A stretch of DNA of 64,000 bases, taken from positions 62,001 through 126,000 of the forward strand of contig QPMI01000459.1 of the NCBI GenBank assembly GCA_004431415.1, written 5' to 3'. The translations under genes and the position numbers were made by a program. Positions 32,571-45,200 of this stretch are shown piece after piece. The stretch's first letter is position 1; every line of letters starts with the position of its first letter. This stretch comes from Cyanophora paradoxa (taxonomy: Eukaryota > Glaucocystophyceae > Cyanophorales > Cyanophoraceae). The notes below the pieces were generated by a model. The model searched no databases. It was not told the DNA's origin and saw only the letters and a program-made list of their open reading frames with translations.

Positions 32571-34468
32571 ATCCCCCTGGAATCGCTCCCCGACGAGCTC
32601 CTCGCGCGCATCGTCGACGAGGCGCGTACCCCCCCCCCCCCCCCACCACCACCCGCCTACCCAGCTGATGCGGCCGGGCGGGGCAGGTCGGGGTGGGCGA
32701 CGCGTACTTCGGGCGGTGCCGCCTGCGGAGCGTCAGCCGCCGCCTCCGGAGCGCAGTCGCGGCGCTCGAGTGGGGCGCCCTCGACGCCCGCGCGGACCTC
32801 CGACTGGGCGGCCGCGGCGGGCCCGGCTGCGTCCCCGCCCTCCTCCGCCTCGCCTCCGCCGGAGCCTTCCGCGGCGCCCGATCCCTCCGCCTCGCCCTCG
32901 CCCTCGACCGCTCCGCCGCCGCACCGGCCCGCGCCCTCCACCGCGCGGCCGCTGCCGCCCGGGACCTCGCCGCGTGCCTCGCGGCGCTGCCGGCGCCCCC
33001 AGCGCGGGCCGCCCTCGCGGTGGGGTCCTGGCCGGCGCCGGCGGAGCAGCGGGCGGCCGGCGTGCCTGGCCCCTGGGTAGGGCCCTGGTCCGCCCTCGCG
33101 TCCCTCCTCGCGGCCCTCGCGCCGGCGCCCCTCTCGGACCTCGAGCTGACCGTCGCCGGGCCCGCCGGCGGCCCCGCTCCGCCCTTCCCATGGGGCCCCT
33201 GCCTGGCCCCCTTCCCCTCCCTCCTCCGCTTCTCCCTCTCCTGTACCCCCGACGAGGCGGCGGCCGCCGCCGAGGCCCTCGCGGCCGCCTGCCCGGCCCT
33301 GCGCTCCCTGCGCCTGCCCTCGCTCCCGCCGGCCGCCGCCGAGGCCGCCCTGCGTCTCCCGCTCCTGGAGGCGCTCGAGGCTGGGCCCGAGGGCCCGCCC
33401 CTCGCCGCCCCCGCCGCCCGCGCCCTCGCGGGCCACCCCTCCCTCCGGCGCCTCGCCCTGGGCCCCGGGGCCGACTCGCCCGACGCCCTCGCCGCCCTCG
33501 TACCCCTCCGCCTCGCCGGCCTCGCCCTGTCCCCCTCCCGGGCGCGCCCGCCCGCCCCGCCTTAGGCCCTCGCCCCCGTATCCCTCTTCTCCTCTCTCGA
33601 GCACCTCGAGATCTCGGTGCGCACCCGGGGCGTACCCGGGGCTGCTTCTCCCCCCTCTCTTCTTTAATCGTGTACCCCAGTTGGACCAGGAGAGCGCGGC
33701 GGGCGTGGCGGCGCTGGGTCGCCTCCCGCGGCTTGCCTCGCTGGCCCTCGGCCTCATCTTCAGCCCGCGCGCCGGCCTCCCGCCCGGCCGCCCCGCCCCC
33801 GCCGCCCCCGCCGAGCGCGCCGCCCGCTTCCGACGGCAGCTCGACGCCCACGCCGAGGCGCGTACCCCGCCCCCGCCCCCGCCCCCGCCCTCGCTCACGC
33901 CCCGCGCAGCTGCTGCGGGGCGCCGCCGCGGCGGTCGCGGGGCGCCAGCCCTGCGGGCGGTGGAGGTGGATCTGTACCCCCGCGGGGCCCCGCAGGACGG
34001 GGCGGCGCTCGCGGCGCTGGCGGCGGCGGCCGGCGGGCGGCTGCGCGCCTGGCGATACCGCGAGCGAGCCGGCGGGCCGCCCTCCGCCGCCGAGACGGCC
34101 GCGCTGGCGGCGGCGGCGGTGGCGGGGGCGGCGGCGGCGGCCCGGGGCGGCCCCTCGACCTTCGCCTCTGGCACTCGGCCGGCCGCCCCCTCGCCCTCCC
34201 CGGCGCCCCCGCGGACCCAGGCGCGCTCGCCGCGGCCCTCGAGGGGTACGCCCCGCTGCGCGCGCTGCCGCCGGGCGCCGGCCGCTCGGCGCGGCTGCTG
34301 GTCTACGGGGACGCGGCGGCGGCGGCAGCGGCGGCCGCGCGTCTCGCCGCCCTCCTCCCCGCCTTCGCCGCAGTTGTCTCCCAGCGGGCCCCGCGGGCCC
34401 TCGGTCTCATCCCCCCCGCCAGCCCGGGGCCCCTGCCCCCCCTAGCAGAACTTGGCCCCGCCGCCTGA
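32571..34468 (+). CDS. F-box / leucine-rich-repeat protein (start not resolved)
   Basis: Exons: up to 32,621, 32,687-33,499, 33,566-33,616, 33,681-33,857 and 33,910-34,468 (stop TGA). The N-terminal segment IPLESLPDELLARIVDE, continued after the intron by RCRLRSVSRRLRSAV, is an F-box (LPDELL...RLRSVSRRLR). It is followed by Ala/Leu-rich repeats such as LRSLRLPSLPP, LRRLALGPG and LEHLEIS. Such proteins normally act as substrate receptors of SCF (Skp1-cullin-F-box) ubiquitin ligases. Donors after exons 1 and 4 are GC (GCGCGTACC); the introns carry GTACCC motifs. The last exon needs two one-base frame changes (near 33,955 and 34,145) in G/C runs to join its open segments: assembly error or decay. 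Codon usage is extremely GC-rich. The first exon's 5' end is unknown. Confidence 0.65.
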
Positions 34469-36240
34469 CCACGAGCGTCGATCGGATGTTTGAATCGATT
34501 CGATCAATATTGCCGCCTGTACCCGAGGCCTCTAATTGGGGAAGGGTAAAACACTTCCCCTGTCCCTGTCGATCGGGCCCAACCCCACCCCAAATCCCAA
34601 TTCCCCGACCTCCTCAAAACCCGGGCCGCGCGGTATATCCTGAAAGCCCATCCCCAGGGGACCCCGAAACCGTGTCTCCCGGTCCCGTCCGACCAAATGG
34701 TGATCCAGGAACGGGCACCAACACCCGGGACAAAAATGGGTCCAGCGACGCACAGGGAGCAGATATACGGGCCAGACCAATTCGAGGTCGTTGCGCGCAT
34801 TATGCCCGACATTCCGTACTGCGAGAGCGAGGCCGGGCGCGAGCGCGGTCGCGTAGGAGGACGTCGCGCGCGCTAGCCAATCACATTGGAGAGTCCGTTA
34901 ACTTACCCTGCGAAAACCTCTTAAAGTACCCCCCGGCCGCTTTCTCCCCCCGGGCGCCGCAGCTCGGCTCGGCTCAACAATGGCTACGCCTCTCGCGCGC
35001 GCGGCAGTTTGCTGTGGCTCAGCGGCTGGGTTGCGGCCGGCCGCAAGCCTGGCTGGGTTGCAACAAGCCGACGCCCGCGCGGCGCGCGCGCCGCGCGACG
35101 TGGAGCCCCCGCGCGCGCGAGATGCGCATGCCTGCTGCAGCCGCTGATCATGAGCTGGCCCGCCGCGCTGCGCAAGCGCCCTTACGGACCGTGAGGACCC
35201 TCCGGCTGCGCAAGCTTAAGCGCACTTAAAGAGCTTACGGACCCTTACCGTAGTACGCTTTCTGAGCGGAGCGTGAGCTTGAGCAGCGTCCCCGCGCCCG
35301 CGCGCGCCCAGATCGCGCGGAGGCCCAGGCCAGGCCTAGGCCAGCCCCGGCCCTAGGCCTATAGCTAGGCCAGCCGGCGCCGCGCGCCTCGAGCTCCGCG
35401 CCACGCCGTGACGCACCCGCAGCACATGTGCACTCGTGCAGGTCGCGGGGGATGCGCAGGAGCTCGAGCACGTCCACATATGCATGTACACAAGGTTCAA
35501 TTAAATATTTGCGAGCCATCCCCCGCCCCCGGGGCCCGCGCCCTATATAGCTAGGCCCTGAGGCCTACCTCTAGAGGACAGCTCGCCTCTAGATCATCCG
35601 CGTGCATCTAGATCTTCGGATTCGCCAAGGTTAAATGCCCTTCCCCGGACCCAACTGACGCGTGCGGCAAGTCAGTGGCCCTTTATATTATTCATGGGCA
35701 GCAAGTATGTTATTCCTGCGCACATGGTGGCTCAGAGAAATTTTGTGTATCCGAAGAGACTCACTTGCATCAATTTATTCTGGATTTGGTACCTATGTGC
35801 TAACGTTCGGGTGTATTTCCTGGACTCGGGAAAATGAAAACGCATGGACAATGCAATTGCAATATGCAATCGCAAAGCTATAGTTTATTATCGAAAGCGA
35901 AAACCTAGGTCGACGTCCTAAAAACAGCGCTATAGCTAGCGGTACTGCGGCATGCGCAGTGCTACGGCTATAGCTACAACTAACGTTATATCCGAAGAGA
36001 CTCGCTTGTGTTAATTTATTCTGGATCATGGGATCTGGTGCATTTAATTTGTGTGTTCGAATTCGGACGTAATTTGGGCGTATTTCTCGAAAACGAAAAA
36101 CCATGGCGCCGGCCAATGCAATATACATGCGCAAAGTTTATTATCGAAAGCGAGAACCTAGGTCGACGTCCTTAGAACAGCGCTAGCGGTGCTGCGGCTG
36201 TGCTGCAGCTGCAGCTAAGCGAAGCGCTAACATTGTGGTT
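34469..36240. other. No gene seen: repeat- and palindrome-rich spacer
   Basis: It contains short inverted GGGAAG/CTTCCC words (34,540-34,560), GC-rich CCTAGGCCTAGG- and GCGCGC-type words (35,040-35,400), an exon-like minus-strand piece DVLELLRIPRDLHE near 35,435-35,480 with a GTGCAC donor but no partners, and a diverged tandem duplication at 35,748-36,199. Confidence 0.45.
35748..36199. repeat. Diverged two-copy tandem repeat, about 240 bp
   Basis: Copies start at 35,748 and 35,989 with TATCCGAAGAGACTC, share ATTTATTCTGGAT, TTTATTATCGAAAGCGA and AACCTAGGTCGACGTCCT in the same order, and end near GCGGTxCTGCGG. Intervening positions differ by substitutions and small indels, so the duplication is old. 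Confidence 0.8.
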
Positions 36241-37211
36241 TCACCGCTGCACATAACGCCGTGCAATCGCCACAGCGGCAAGGCTGAACACGGTGTTGAA
36301 GCTGACCTGCGCACCCTGCGTCGATTCGCGCGGAAGAGGCCTTACGGGCGAAAATTCGAGCGCACGTCTGAGGAGGATGTCGAAAATGCGGAGCTCAGAT
36401 AAGGGACAGACGGAACGAATCCAGCAGTGGCGGTGCTCGAAGTCACCCACGCGAATGCCTACCCGTGCATTTGGCGACGCGTGTATATGATCAGTACTAG
36501 CACTGTTTATAACTATATAGCCCGAACTGGCACGCACGTTTGCGAGCTCGATCGCAGCAAAGCGGGCCGGGATGTCCAAGCTCTCGATTCGGAGGTTATA
36601 CTGGCCCGGTCCAAAACGAAATTAGAATTTGCATGCGATATCGATCTTCTCAAGGGGGAAAGACACAGAAGCGCATGCGCACGTTCTTTCCTGCCGTGAA
36701 CTGGCGAATAGAACGGCGTTGCGAACTGGGGAGCTTGGGGGCTCCTGTGTGCCGAAGAGTGCACATTTGTCGACGTCAGCATGCATATACGTTCGAAGGA
36801 TGTCAAGGATTTTTAAAACAAAGCGCACTGAAGCGAATGGTCGTGTTTGAGGAAATTGCGGCCTCGTCGACTTGAACAGTGGCATTGGTAGTTCGATCAA
36901 TGATAAGAATACGGATCGGGGAATCGGCCTGATCATGATTCATTTTAATATCAATAAATGTTTCAGAGATGCAAGACTCGATGGGAGCTTAGCGGCTCGC
37001 GATCGAGAGTAGTGCGCACGGGCAAATTTTCGCCTTGGATGGTAACGAAATCCGTCGTGTCCGCCTGACCAAATTAAAAGTGTAAAAATGATGTATCGAT
37101 GAAGAAATAAATAGAAAGCTGTCCGCAGACCACAGGTACGGAGAAAATGGGATTTTCGAAATCGATTCTGTAGGAGCCGTCGGCCTGAAGCTGGGCTTTC
37201 GAAGTATTGAG
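36241..37211 (-). CDS. Unrecognised multi-exon gene, partial
   Basis: Exon-like pieces on the minus strand with good splice signals: about 37,138-37,211 (QLQADGSYRIDFENPIFS), 37,020-37,064 (ADTTDFVTIQGENLP), 36,829-36,928 (ADSPIRILIIDRTTNATVQV), possibly one near 36,700-36,735, 36,538-36,600 (YNLRIESLDIPARFAAIELAN) and 36,241-36,306 (VSFNTVFSLAAVAIARR, stop TGA). The middle pieces alternate hydrophobic and polar residues with NAT and NTT glycosylation-like sites, suggesting a beta-rich, perhaps secreted protein. The right flank (37,300-37,460) is repeat sequence, so the 5' end is missing or replaced. I do not recognise a family; some joints are not settled in phase. Confidence 0.4.
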
Positions 37212-37299
37212 CTGGCGCGGAATTGGACATCAGCTACGCTATAATATATATTAATGAATTGGACGTTGGCGAGGTACCGAGAAGAATTTGACGACAATT

Positions 37300-37460
37300 T
37301 GTATAGGAAGCCCTGTCTCTGCCGCAGTGCCATACAAAAGCCCTGCGAGGACCGACCTACTAAAGATTTACCACCTGCTAAAGTGGCAGTTTTGGCGAAG
37401 TACTAATTATTTTCCTGTACTAAATTAACTAGTTCTACAGTACAACCGGTAGCTAATATA
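37300..37460 (-). repeat. Inverted partial copy of the 1.9-kb repeat
   Basis: The reverse complement closely matches 55,195-55,330 and 57,555-57,690, including TAGAACTAGTTAATTTAGTA, ACTGCCACTTTAGCAG and GCAGGGCTTTTGTATGG. Another piece of the same repeat lies at 38,960-39,060, also inverted and in the corresponding order. Confidence 0.8.
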
Positions 37461-37494
37461 GTATCCGATGATAGTCGCATGCCATGATGCGCAT

Positions 37495-37512
37495 GCGCAA
37501 GTTAGCTTTGAT
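37495..37512. repeat. Target-site duplication, left side of 1-kb retroposon
   Basis: The 18-mer GCGCAAGTTAGCTTTGAT recurs at 38,555-38,572 directly after an A8 run. Confidence 0.9.
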
Positions 37513-38554
37513 ACCCAAACGCCCGCGCCCCACGACCCCTCCCCTTCCCGCCCCTGCACCCGCCCCCCCCGCACCCACGGCGAAAAGAAAGGCAACCGGT
37601 CGCAAGACCCCCAAGCGCGGGACCAAAAAAGCGCGAACGGTGCCAATACCTGCGGGACAACCCACAATCACGTCCCTCTTCGCACCCGGAGTATACAGAC
37701 CACTCACGACGCTGCAAGAAACTGACTCTCCCCCCTCCTCCTCGCTCCAGCTGCCTTCCCCGACCGGGACCCCGCGCGAGGCCGCCCCTCCGCCCCCTCC
37801 GGCCCCTCCCCCGACCCCAATCAACCCACAAATGTCGGACCCCTCGCCCACCCCGACCACCACTATGGCTTCGGCCCCCCCCTCGGCTTCGGCCACCCCG
37901 CCGGCTTCGGCCCCCCCCCTTGGCTTCGGCCACCCCATCGGCCCCGGCCACCCCCCTGGCTTCGGCCATCCCCCCTACTCCGACTGACCCCTCCCGACCC
38001 CTTGCGACCCGCTTCATCTCCGCACTCCCCGCTCTCTGCGCCGCCTGCCAATGCCCACGCTCACTCCACACTGCTGTCCCGGCACCTCTCCCCGCCCTGC
38101 CCCGCATCCGCTGCCCACCCCCTACCGCTGCCTCCGTATACTCCCTCTCCTTCCTCATATCTTCCTCCTACCACCTTCTTCACCTTGACAAAACAGGACA
38201 CCGTTTAATCGGGGTCTTGGGGCGCAGGTGAGGAGGAGGGAGGCGGCAGAGTGAGGAGGAGGAGGGGTGGCGGAGCGGCGGCAAGGGCGGGCGGCGGACT
38301 GCGAGACATTTCACTTCCAGGGCTCATGAGGGATGGAGGAGACGATCAAGGGGTGGGCGCGCGGGTCTGGTTACGGCTATCACCGAAAACCAAGGCTCCC
38401 CCACTCAGGCGAACCTCCCATATTGAGCGACCCATGGCCGGCACCTAGCTAGCATCTTCGGCTAGATAGATGACCGGTCGGAAGGGCGCGTCACGTAGAA
38501 CATTGATACATGTGCCGTGGTGTATCAATGCGACGTCCACTTCTGCAAAAAAAA
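37513..38554 (+). mobile_element. 1,042-bp poly(A) retroposon with Pro-rich open frame
   Basis: It is bounded by an 18-bp target-site duplication and ends in A8 (38,547-38,554). The first 475 bp are open to a TGA at 37,985 and encode a Lys/Arg/Pro-rich segment followed by a Pro/Ala/Ser-rich tail with GFGHP repeats. A second frame (37,920-38,231) is also open. No Met lies at the element's own start, so it looks 5'-truncated: either a LINE ORF1 end, a non-autonomous element or a processed copy of a host mRNA. The segment QPTITSLFAP resembles a PCNA-interacting (PIP) box but lacks the usual double aromatic. It has no introns. Confidence 0.75.
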
Positions 38555-38572
38555 GCGCAAGTTAGCTTTGAT

Positions 38573-39244
38573 CATGAGTCGCCGAGTCGCAAGTCCCGGA
38601 GTCCGACGGTCCGGATCTGGCGATCAAGTCGCAAAACAAGTGACGCTTGGCGAGTCCCGAGACTCGGACCGGGCGCCGGCGGCCCGGCATGCGGCCATGC
38701 AGTGCCAGGCTGCCAGCAACTGCGCATGCCAGCCAGTGCCAGCACTGCCAGGCTGCCCAGGCAGCAGGGCCGAGCAGGCCCAGGCTGCCGCGGCCAGCAG
38801 CGTTCCGGCGGCCCGCGGCGGGTGGGCCGGACGGTTAACGTTCGGACCCGGCCGGTAGTAGGCCCGGTACTACGGTACTAGTAGTACCGGTATACGTACC
38901 GGACTTCTACCGGTACTGTACTAGTAACTTCGACTGCCCGCCCCGGCGCCCGCCGGCTTTAGTGATCCCTTCGACTGTTCTTTTGCCTGCGCATGCACTT
39001 GATCCGCTTGATCCGCCTTCTGTGTCCTCCTCGTGCTGTAGCTCTCGATCTGTTCTTTTGCCTGTAGCTTCGAATTCCCCGCCGCCCTCCTACCGGCAGC
39101 CCCGGCAGCCCCGGGCCTCTAGATCTAGATCTGCCCCCCCGTCCCCGCCAGCAGAGGATGACTGCGCCCCGCTCAAATATTCGATTCCGCGCAACACATC
39201 TGAAGCCGGATTCAATGTACACGTCGAATTCGAACTCGCTGAAC
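38573..39244. other. No gene seen: spacer with repeat fragment
   Basis: It contains TGCCAGC-rich sequence (38,690-38,780), TAC/GTA palindromes (38,860-38,930), an inverted fragment of the 1.9-kb repeat (38,960-39,060) and CTAGATCTAGATCT near 39,118. It is the 3' flank of the gene ending at 39,245. Confidence 0.45.
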
Positions 39245-42200
39245 CTAGGCGTCGTTGAAATCGAGCCCGATCTCCTCGACGCTGCTGCGGATCGCCTGGA
39301 CGAAGAGCCGCCGCCGCTCCCCCTCGCCGCCGACCGCAAGCGACGGCACCCCGGGGATCTGGACCTGATTCGAATTAATTATATATACACGAATGGGACA
39401 AATTCGAAGGGCCTGCGGGCGGATTCGAACCTCGTCGAAGCACGTTCGGAAGACGAGGCCCCACTCTTTGTCGGACCAGGGAACCAGGATCGTTCGCTTG
39501 AGTTTGCGGCCTTGTGCGGCGCCTTCGAATTCGGCGGCGGCGTACGTCTTGGGGGCGATGGTGAGCTTTCTGCGCGCGGAACCGGTCTTCTTCTAGATCT
39601 AGAACGATTGCATTTGCAAACTTGAGCTCACTTTTCCAGCTTTCCGCTCGCCGGCGCAGAGGCGCGGCCTGCGCGTGCAGTGCGGCTCGAGATTCGACTT
39701 GAATTTGACGGCGGCGGCTGAAATCGAATCGATAGCGAACGCGAACAAGCGCACCGATGCAGCGGGCGAGCTGCGAAGGGTCCAAGTTGCCCGTCCGAAG
39801 CGCATCGAAAAGCCAACGCTCGATCAGTGCTCGATCCTGCGGCCGCGGAGAGGTCAAGGTTCACAAATCCCTGCGCTGCGCATTATAATTTAACATTCGC
39901 CCTTTACTCGCCTCCGCGAACTCACGCCAACCCTCGTGGAATCTCAGCTGCAATTGCAAGAATCAATTCATAATTATAATTAATTACAGCCCATCGACAT
40001 CGCAACCCACGTTCGCGATGAGAGTTTCGGCCTCCCACGCCTGGCCTGCGCATGCGCATGCGAATATTAATTGCACTTGATTTGAAATTCGAATCAAATC
40101 AACCAGCCGGATTCGAACCGCCGACAAGGGCTGCCCAGTCGTCGGCTCCCGGCAGCCCGACCGCCTCCAGTGCGTCAGCCGCGCTCGAAGTCGCCTCTGG
40201 AGTTTTCTTCCACGCCCCCGGCCTGATGAAAACGCCCTGGAAGCCCTCCTGCGCGCGCGCACGATACATTGCGATCGATGCCGAGAAAATATATTTTTGA
40301 ATCACACGTAGATATATATAATCGAAGTTTGCTATGCTTAAGCTTACCCGCATCGCGTCCAAAAGCGGCCGACGCCGGCCCACGCACTGCCACTGCGCCG
40401 CGAGGCGGACCAGATCGCGCTTGTTCGCATCCGTAAGCTGCACACGAGTTAACGTAAACGTTCGCGGGCATATATAGAAGCTCGCAATTATGATCATGAT
40501 CATGAGCGGGCGATAGAAAATTGAGAATCACGAGCAGGCGATATATACATAGTGAGCAGGCGATAATATGTAGGTGGCGAGCCGCGCACATCCTCTCCGC
40601 TGAACTGGGGGCACCCCTGGAGGAACGCGTCCATCGGGACAGGCGCGTCGGGAGATACCTGGGCGAAATTAAATTAATTAAAGTTGCAGGGTCGACGTCG
40701 ACGTCCTTTCGGAATTGTGAAACTCATTGCAATTACAAAATCGGAGACACTACTGACCGGCTCGCTGAGCATCCTGTAGATCGATCCGTGGACTTGCTGT
40801 ACAGCGGCTCCGGTATTTAGGTATAATAATCGCAAAGCAAGCGCAATATCGCAAAGCAAGCGCAATTATTTATGACCATATGCATGATGACTCACGGGAT
40901 CCAGGAACGGTTCCCAGAGCGCCAGCGCCTGTTCCGAAGCGGTGCACTTGTCCGGCTGCCGCAGTGCGAGTTCGAATCTTAAAGTTCGAGTTTGAATTTT
41001 AACGTTCGAGTCTGAAGTCAACGTTTTTATTGAAATATTAATCAAGCTTAAGGATGCTCACTTAAGGAAGTTCAATTACAAAAGAAACAACGCTAAAAGC
41101 GAAGCTTTCTATTCATTAATATTTCGATTTTATAACACACCTCCTTTCCCGCCAGAAGTGGGAGCATTGGAACAAAAGCAGTGGGGATGGGATCGGTGGT
41201 TTTGCAGCATGGGTCCAGAATCCTCTCAAGGAGCGCTGCAAGTTCAAGGTGAACGTTGACGGACGACCAATCTCACATTGCAATTGTCGAATACATAAAT
41301 GCTCGCGTTCTATTTCCACATCGATGTATAAACGCTCACCTCGTCCGATTAGAGCTCCAATAAATCGGTACTTCTTGAGAACATCCGGCGCGCAAAGCCC
41401 GACAGCAGCTGTGGCGAGCGAGCTTGAACTGCCCGCGGCCAGACGAGCTGACCCGCGGCTGCAGCTGGCCGTGGCTTCAGAGGACGCCTCGGACGTCCGA
41501 GCCCGCTTGCTGCTCCGACTTTCCTCGAAATCGCTGTCGATCCCGCTGTCTTCCTCCTCCAAGTCGATGACGACAATGCGCTTGTTAGAGGCGCTGGTAT
41601 CGCTATCAGCCGACGGCGGCAGCACCGCCCTCGTGCCTCGCATCGGCTCTTCCACGAGACCTCCCTTGATCAGCTCCTCGAAGAACTGCCCCGGCACGCA
41701 TTCATATTACAATTGAAAACCTTCTCATTATAAAGTGCAAGACGTTGGCAGTTGCACGCTCGGGGCGCACCAAAGCAAAGAACTCGCGGCAGGGTCCCTT
41801 GAACTTCGAGGCTCGATCCTCGGCGCTCTCCATTGCAATTTTCAGCGGAATGTTCGCTTGCTGCAGCTGGTCCCAGATTCGCCGCTCCTGGCACGACTGG
41901 AATGCGGATTCGACCACGGCTCCACGATGCACCTGCGTGCATGACGTCGACGATCTTTTCTCAGCCCTCGAGCTCGCACGTCAGCAAATTAAATTTAATT
42001 GAAATCGAAGTCTATATATTCGTGCCTCAATCTCGATGGGCTTCGGCCCTTTGGTGCTGTAGACGCGAAGCTGCGTGTGCGCACAGCATACGCATCATGA
42101 TCAGCCGCCCGGCCCGGCTTTTCGCTTCGACTTCGCTTGTACTCGCACCTGCTTGGCGATCATGTAGATGAGACGGAGCCTGCGCATGCAAAACAACACG

Positions 42201-45200
42201 TTATTCGCATGCATATTATCATATGCATAATGTTAACGTTGAGTGTGAAGTATCCCGCCCCGCAGTGATCGATTTAATGAGCGGACGCACGACGTATTCC
42301 GCAGAGAGCGGACTTTGGAGCTGCTGTCGTACTTGTACATGTCAGCTGCCTCAACGGTTGCGCTCGAGTACATCGACGTCGATTGCCCCGCAGATGCCGA
42401 TACCTGCATTCTCCTCTCCGCCTGCAGGCAACGGCGTTAGCTATAGGTTATGGGCCGGGGGCCCGGGCTTTTAAGCTCGAGAAAATGTTATCCTCAGCAG
42501 TACGCATTGGTCTTTGAAGCTCGCGCGAATGTTATCCCCGGCAGTGCGGATTGAGCTTATCTATATAATCATATAGAGTTATAAATATATACCTCAAGCG
42601 AAGCCTCAAGCGACTGAACTCGCTCCCTGAGAGCGGCCAGCTCCGACCCCGACGTTGATCCGGTCTAGCCAAGGAACAAAGATAATTAGCACAACGTTGG
42701 AATTATTAGGTAGAGTTTGATGACCTGTCGAGCAGCTTCCTCCGCCGCCGCACAGGCCTTGTCTGCGGCCTTCTTGGCGCCCTCCGCCTCGTGCTGCGTT
42801 TTTAGGGCGTACTCGAGCGACTCCTCCGCTTGTCTCGCTCTTGAACTTGATTCGCGCAACTGCATATGCATGATCACTAGTATACGCAGCTGCAGCTGCA
42901 GATGCTAGATATTTTAAAGTTGCAAGATTATGCATACGGCTGCACGGAGGATCTTGAGCTCCAATATTTGCTCATTTTGATCAGCCTCCACGTCGGCTAG
43001 GCGTGTTCGTTTTGCAGTTTTCGAAGAATTTTCGGCTGCAGCGGCCAGCTTGCGATCGAACTCCGAATTCTGGTTGCCAAACGACAGATTCGATGCGAGT
43101 TGATTCGAAAACCGTGCTCGATTATATTTAACGGTAAACGATCACCTGCGGGGCGGACGCCTGGTCCTGGAGGGAGCTGCGATGAAGAAGGGAAAGCTCC
43201 TCCATGCCCACCAAGGGGCCCGTCGGCCCTTGCGCCGCAATCCGCCCGTCCTAAAGCACACGCTCAAGGGTCGTAATTATAAGCGGAAGGGGGCGAAAGG
43301 CAGAATTGAAGGGCAGACTGAGTAGATCCGGATTTGGTACGGGGCAGGCAGGAAGCGCTGAAAGCCTGCGATGAGCTCATCGTGGCCGGCAAAGAGTCTC
43401 ACAACGCTCAGAATAACGTCCTCAGTGGTCAGCCTGCGCATTGCATTCGAACGCATGCACATAGAAATATAATGAGGCTTCATTAAGCGCACCCGCCGTC
43501 CTTCCAACGCTTGATCGTGTCGAGAAAGCCAGAGTAGCTGTGAGGGGCCTTGGCCCGAGCTTGGGCGAGGTAGTCCAACGCGTCCGATCGCGAGTCTGTG
43601 GTATCGATATTCTGATCCAGACGCTTGAATTCGCGCGAGTTTGTGCAACGGGAAATAGTGCTTGCAATTGGATCCATCTGCTCGAGCTCGGGTTCACGAA
43701 TCTCCGGATCCTGCTGTATCCAAAATCAGAACGGAAAAGCTCGAGATCTGCAGCGCTAGCGGCAGCGTAATCATAACGCACGTGGTGCTCACGATCTTCG
43801 GTCTTTTCCTTGCTTGCCTGGCCATTAAGCCCGGCCTCCAGATCTTTTGCGCCGCCGGACTTGGCACGATCAGCCGAAATCGCCTTGCCATTCTTCTGCA
43901 GGCCGATAGTTAAGGAATGCCGAACACAGGGACACAGCTTCCGTAACATCTAGATCTCACGAGCGCGCATCGAAGCCTTCGGGGGGCGCGTAGGAGGCCC
44001 ACCTCGCGCTCGTAGCGCGCCTTGTCCGCCGCCGCCTTCGCCTCGTACGGCTGCAAAGATCCATCGTGTCACAACAAGATAATGATCAACCGACTTGAAA
44101 TATGCGATCAGGCGCCTCGCATGCGCACCGCCTTCTCTTCGGCTGTCATCTCCCTCCACTTCTCGCCCTGTGAATATGAATATATAATCAGGCAGTCGGA
44201 AGGGCCGTCATCGACGCGCTGTACGTAAACGTATACGTATACGCGAAACGAAAATGATGCTCACGCAAATCTTCGCGAGGTCGGTGCTGCTGACGCTCAT
44301 ATTGTTCTGCTTGAGTTTCTCGCGGCTCTCTGGCAACGAGCAGACGCCGTGACACGCATGCTTCAACGGTTGCAAATCGAGGAACAGCGAGGACAGAAAG
44401 TCGGACCAGTAAAGAAAATGGCGTAGGAGTTCGAAGGGCGCTTTGGGGCTCCGGGATCCCTCGGGGCAGGCTTGCCCCCCTTGGGCTTCTCCTCCTCTTC
44501 GCCGCCCTCGCCCTTGCGCATGCTCGCCTTTGCCTCCTTCGCGCCGCCGGCCTCGCCGTCCTTCGCAGAAATCGCCTTGCCGCTCTTCTGCTTTAAGAGT
44601 ATTTATAAGAATCAGAAAGGACGATTCGTTCGCGAGCATTCATCTCGCATTTTCAGGCGCGCCTCGAAGCCCTCGGGGGGCGCGTAGGAGGCCACCTCGC
44701 GCTCGTAGCGCGCCTTGTCCGCCGCCGCCTTCGCCTCGTACGGCTGCGAAGATCCATCGTGTCACAACAAGATAATGATCAACCGACTTGAAATATGCGA
44801 TCAGGCGCCTCGCATGCGCACCGCCTTCTCTTCGGCTGTCATCTCCCTCCACTTCTCGCCCTGTGGATATCAATATATGATTAATCAGGCAGTCGGAAGG
44901 GCCGTCATCGACGCGCTGTACGTATACATAAACGTATACGTATACGCGAAGCGAAAATGATGCTCACGCAAATCTTCGCGAGGTCGGTGCTGCTGACGCT
45001 CATGTTGTTCTGCTTGAGTTTCTCGCGGCTCTCTGGCAACGAGCAGACGCCGTGACACGCATGCTTCAACGGTTGCAAATCGAGGAACAGCGAGGACAGA
45101 AAGTCGGACCAGTAAAGAAAATGGCGTAGGAGTTCGAAGGGCGCTTTGGGGCTCCGGGATCCCTCGGGGCAGGCTTGCCCCCCTTGGGCTTCTCCTCCTC

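Noticed and set aside
32657-34174. 505-codon minus-strand open frame antisense to the F-box gene
   Set aside because: Gly/Arg/Ala-rich antisense shadow of GC-rich coding sequence; no domain or splice support.
32668-35229. Very long plus-strand open frame (853 codons)
   Set aside because: It overlaps the F-box gene in another frame, is almost pure Arg/Pro/Gly as expected from GC-rich shadow translation, and runs through the real gene's introns and stop.
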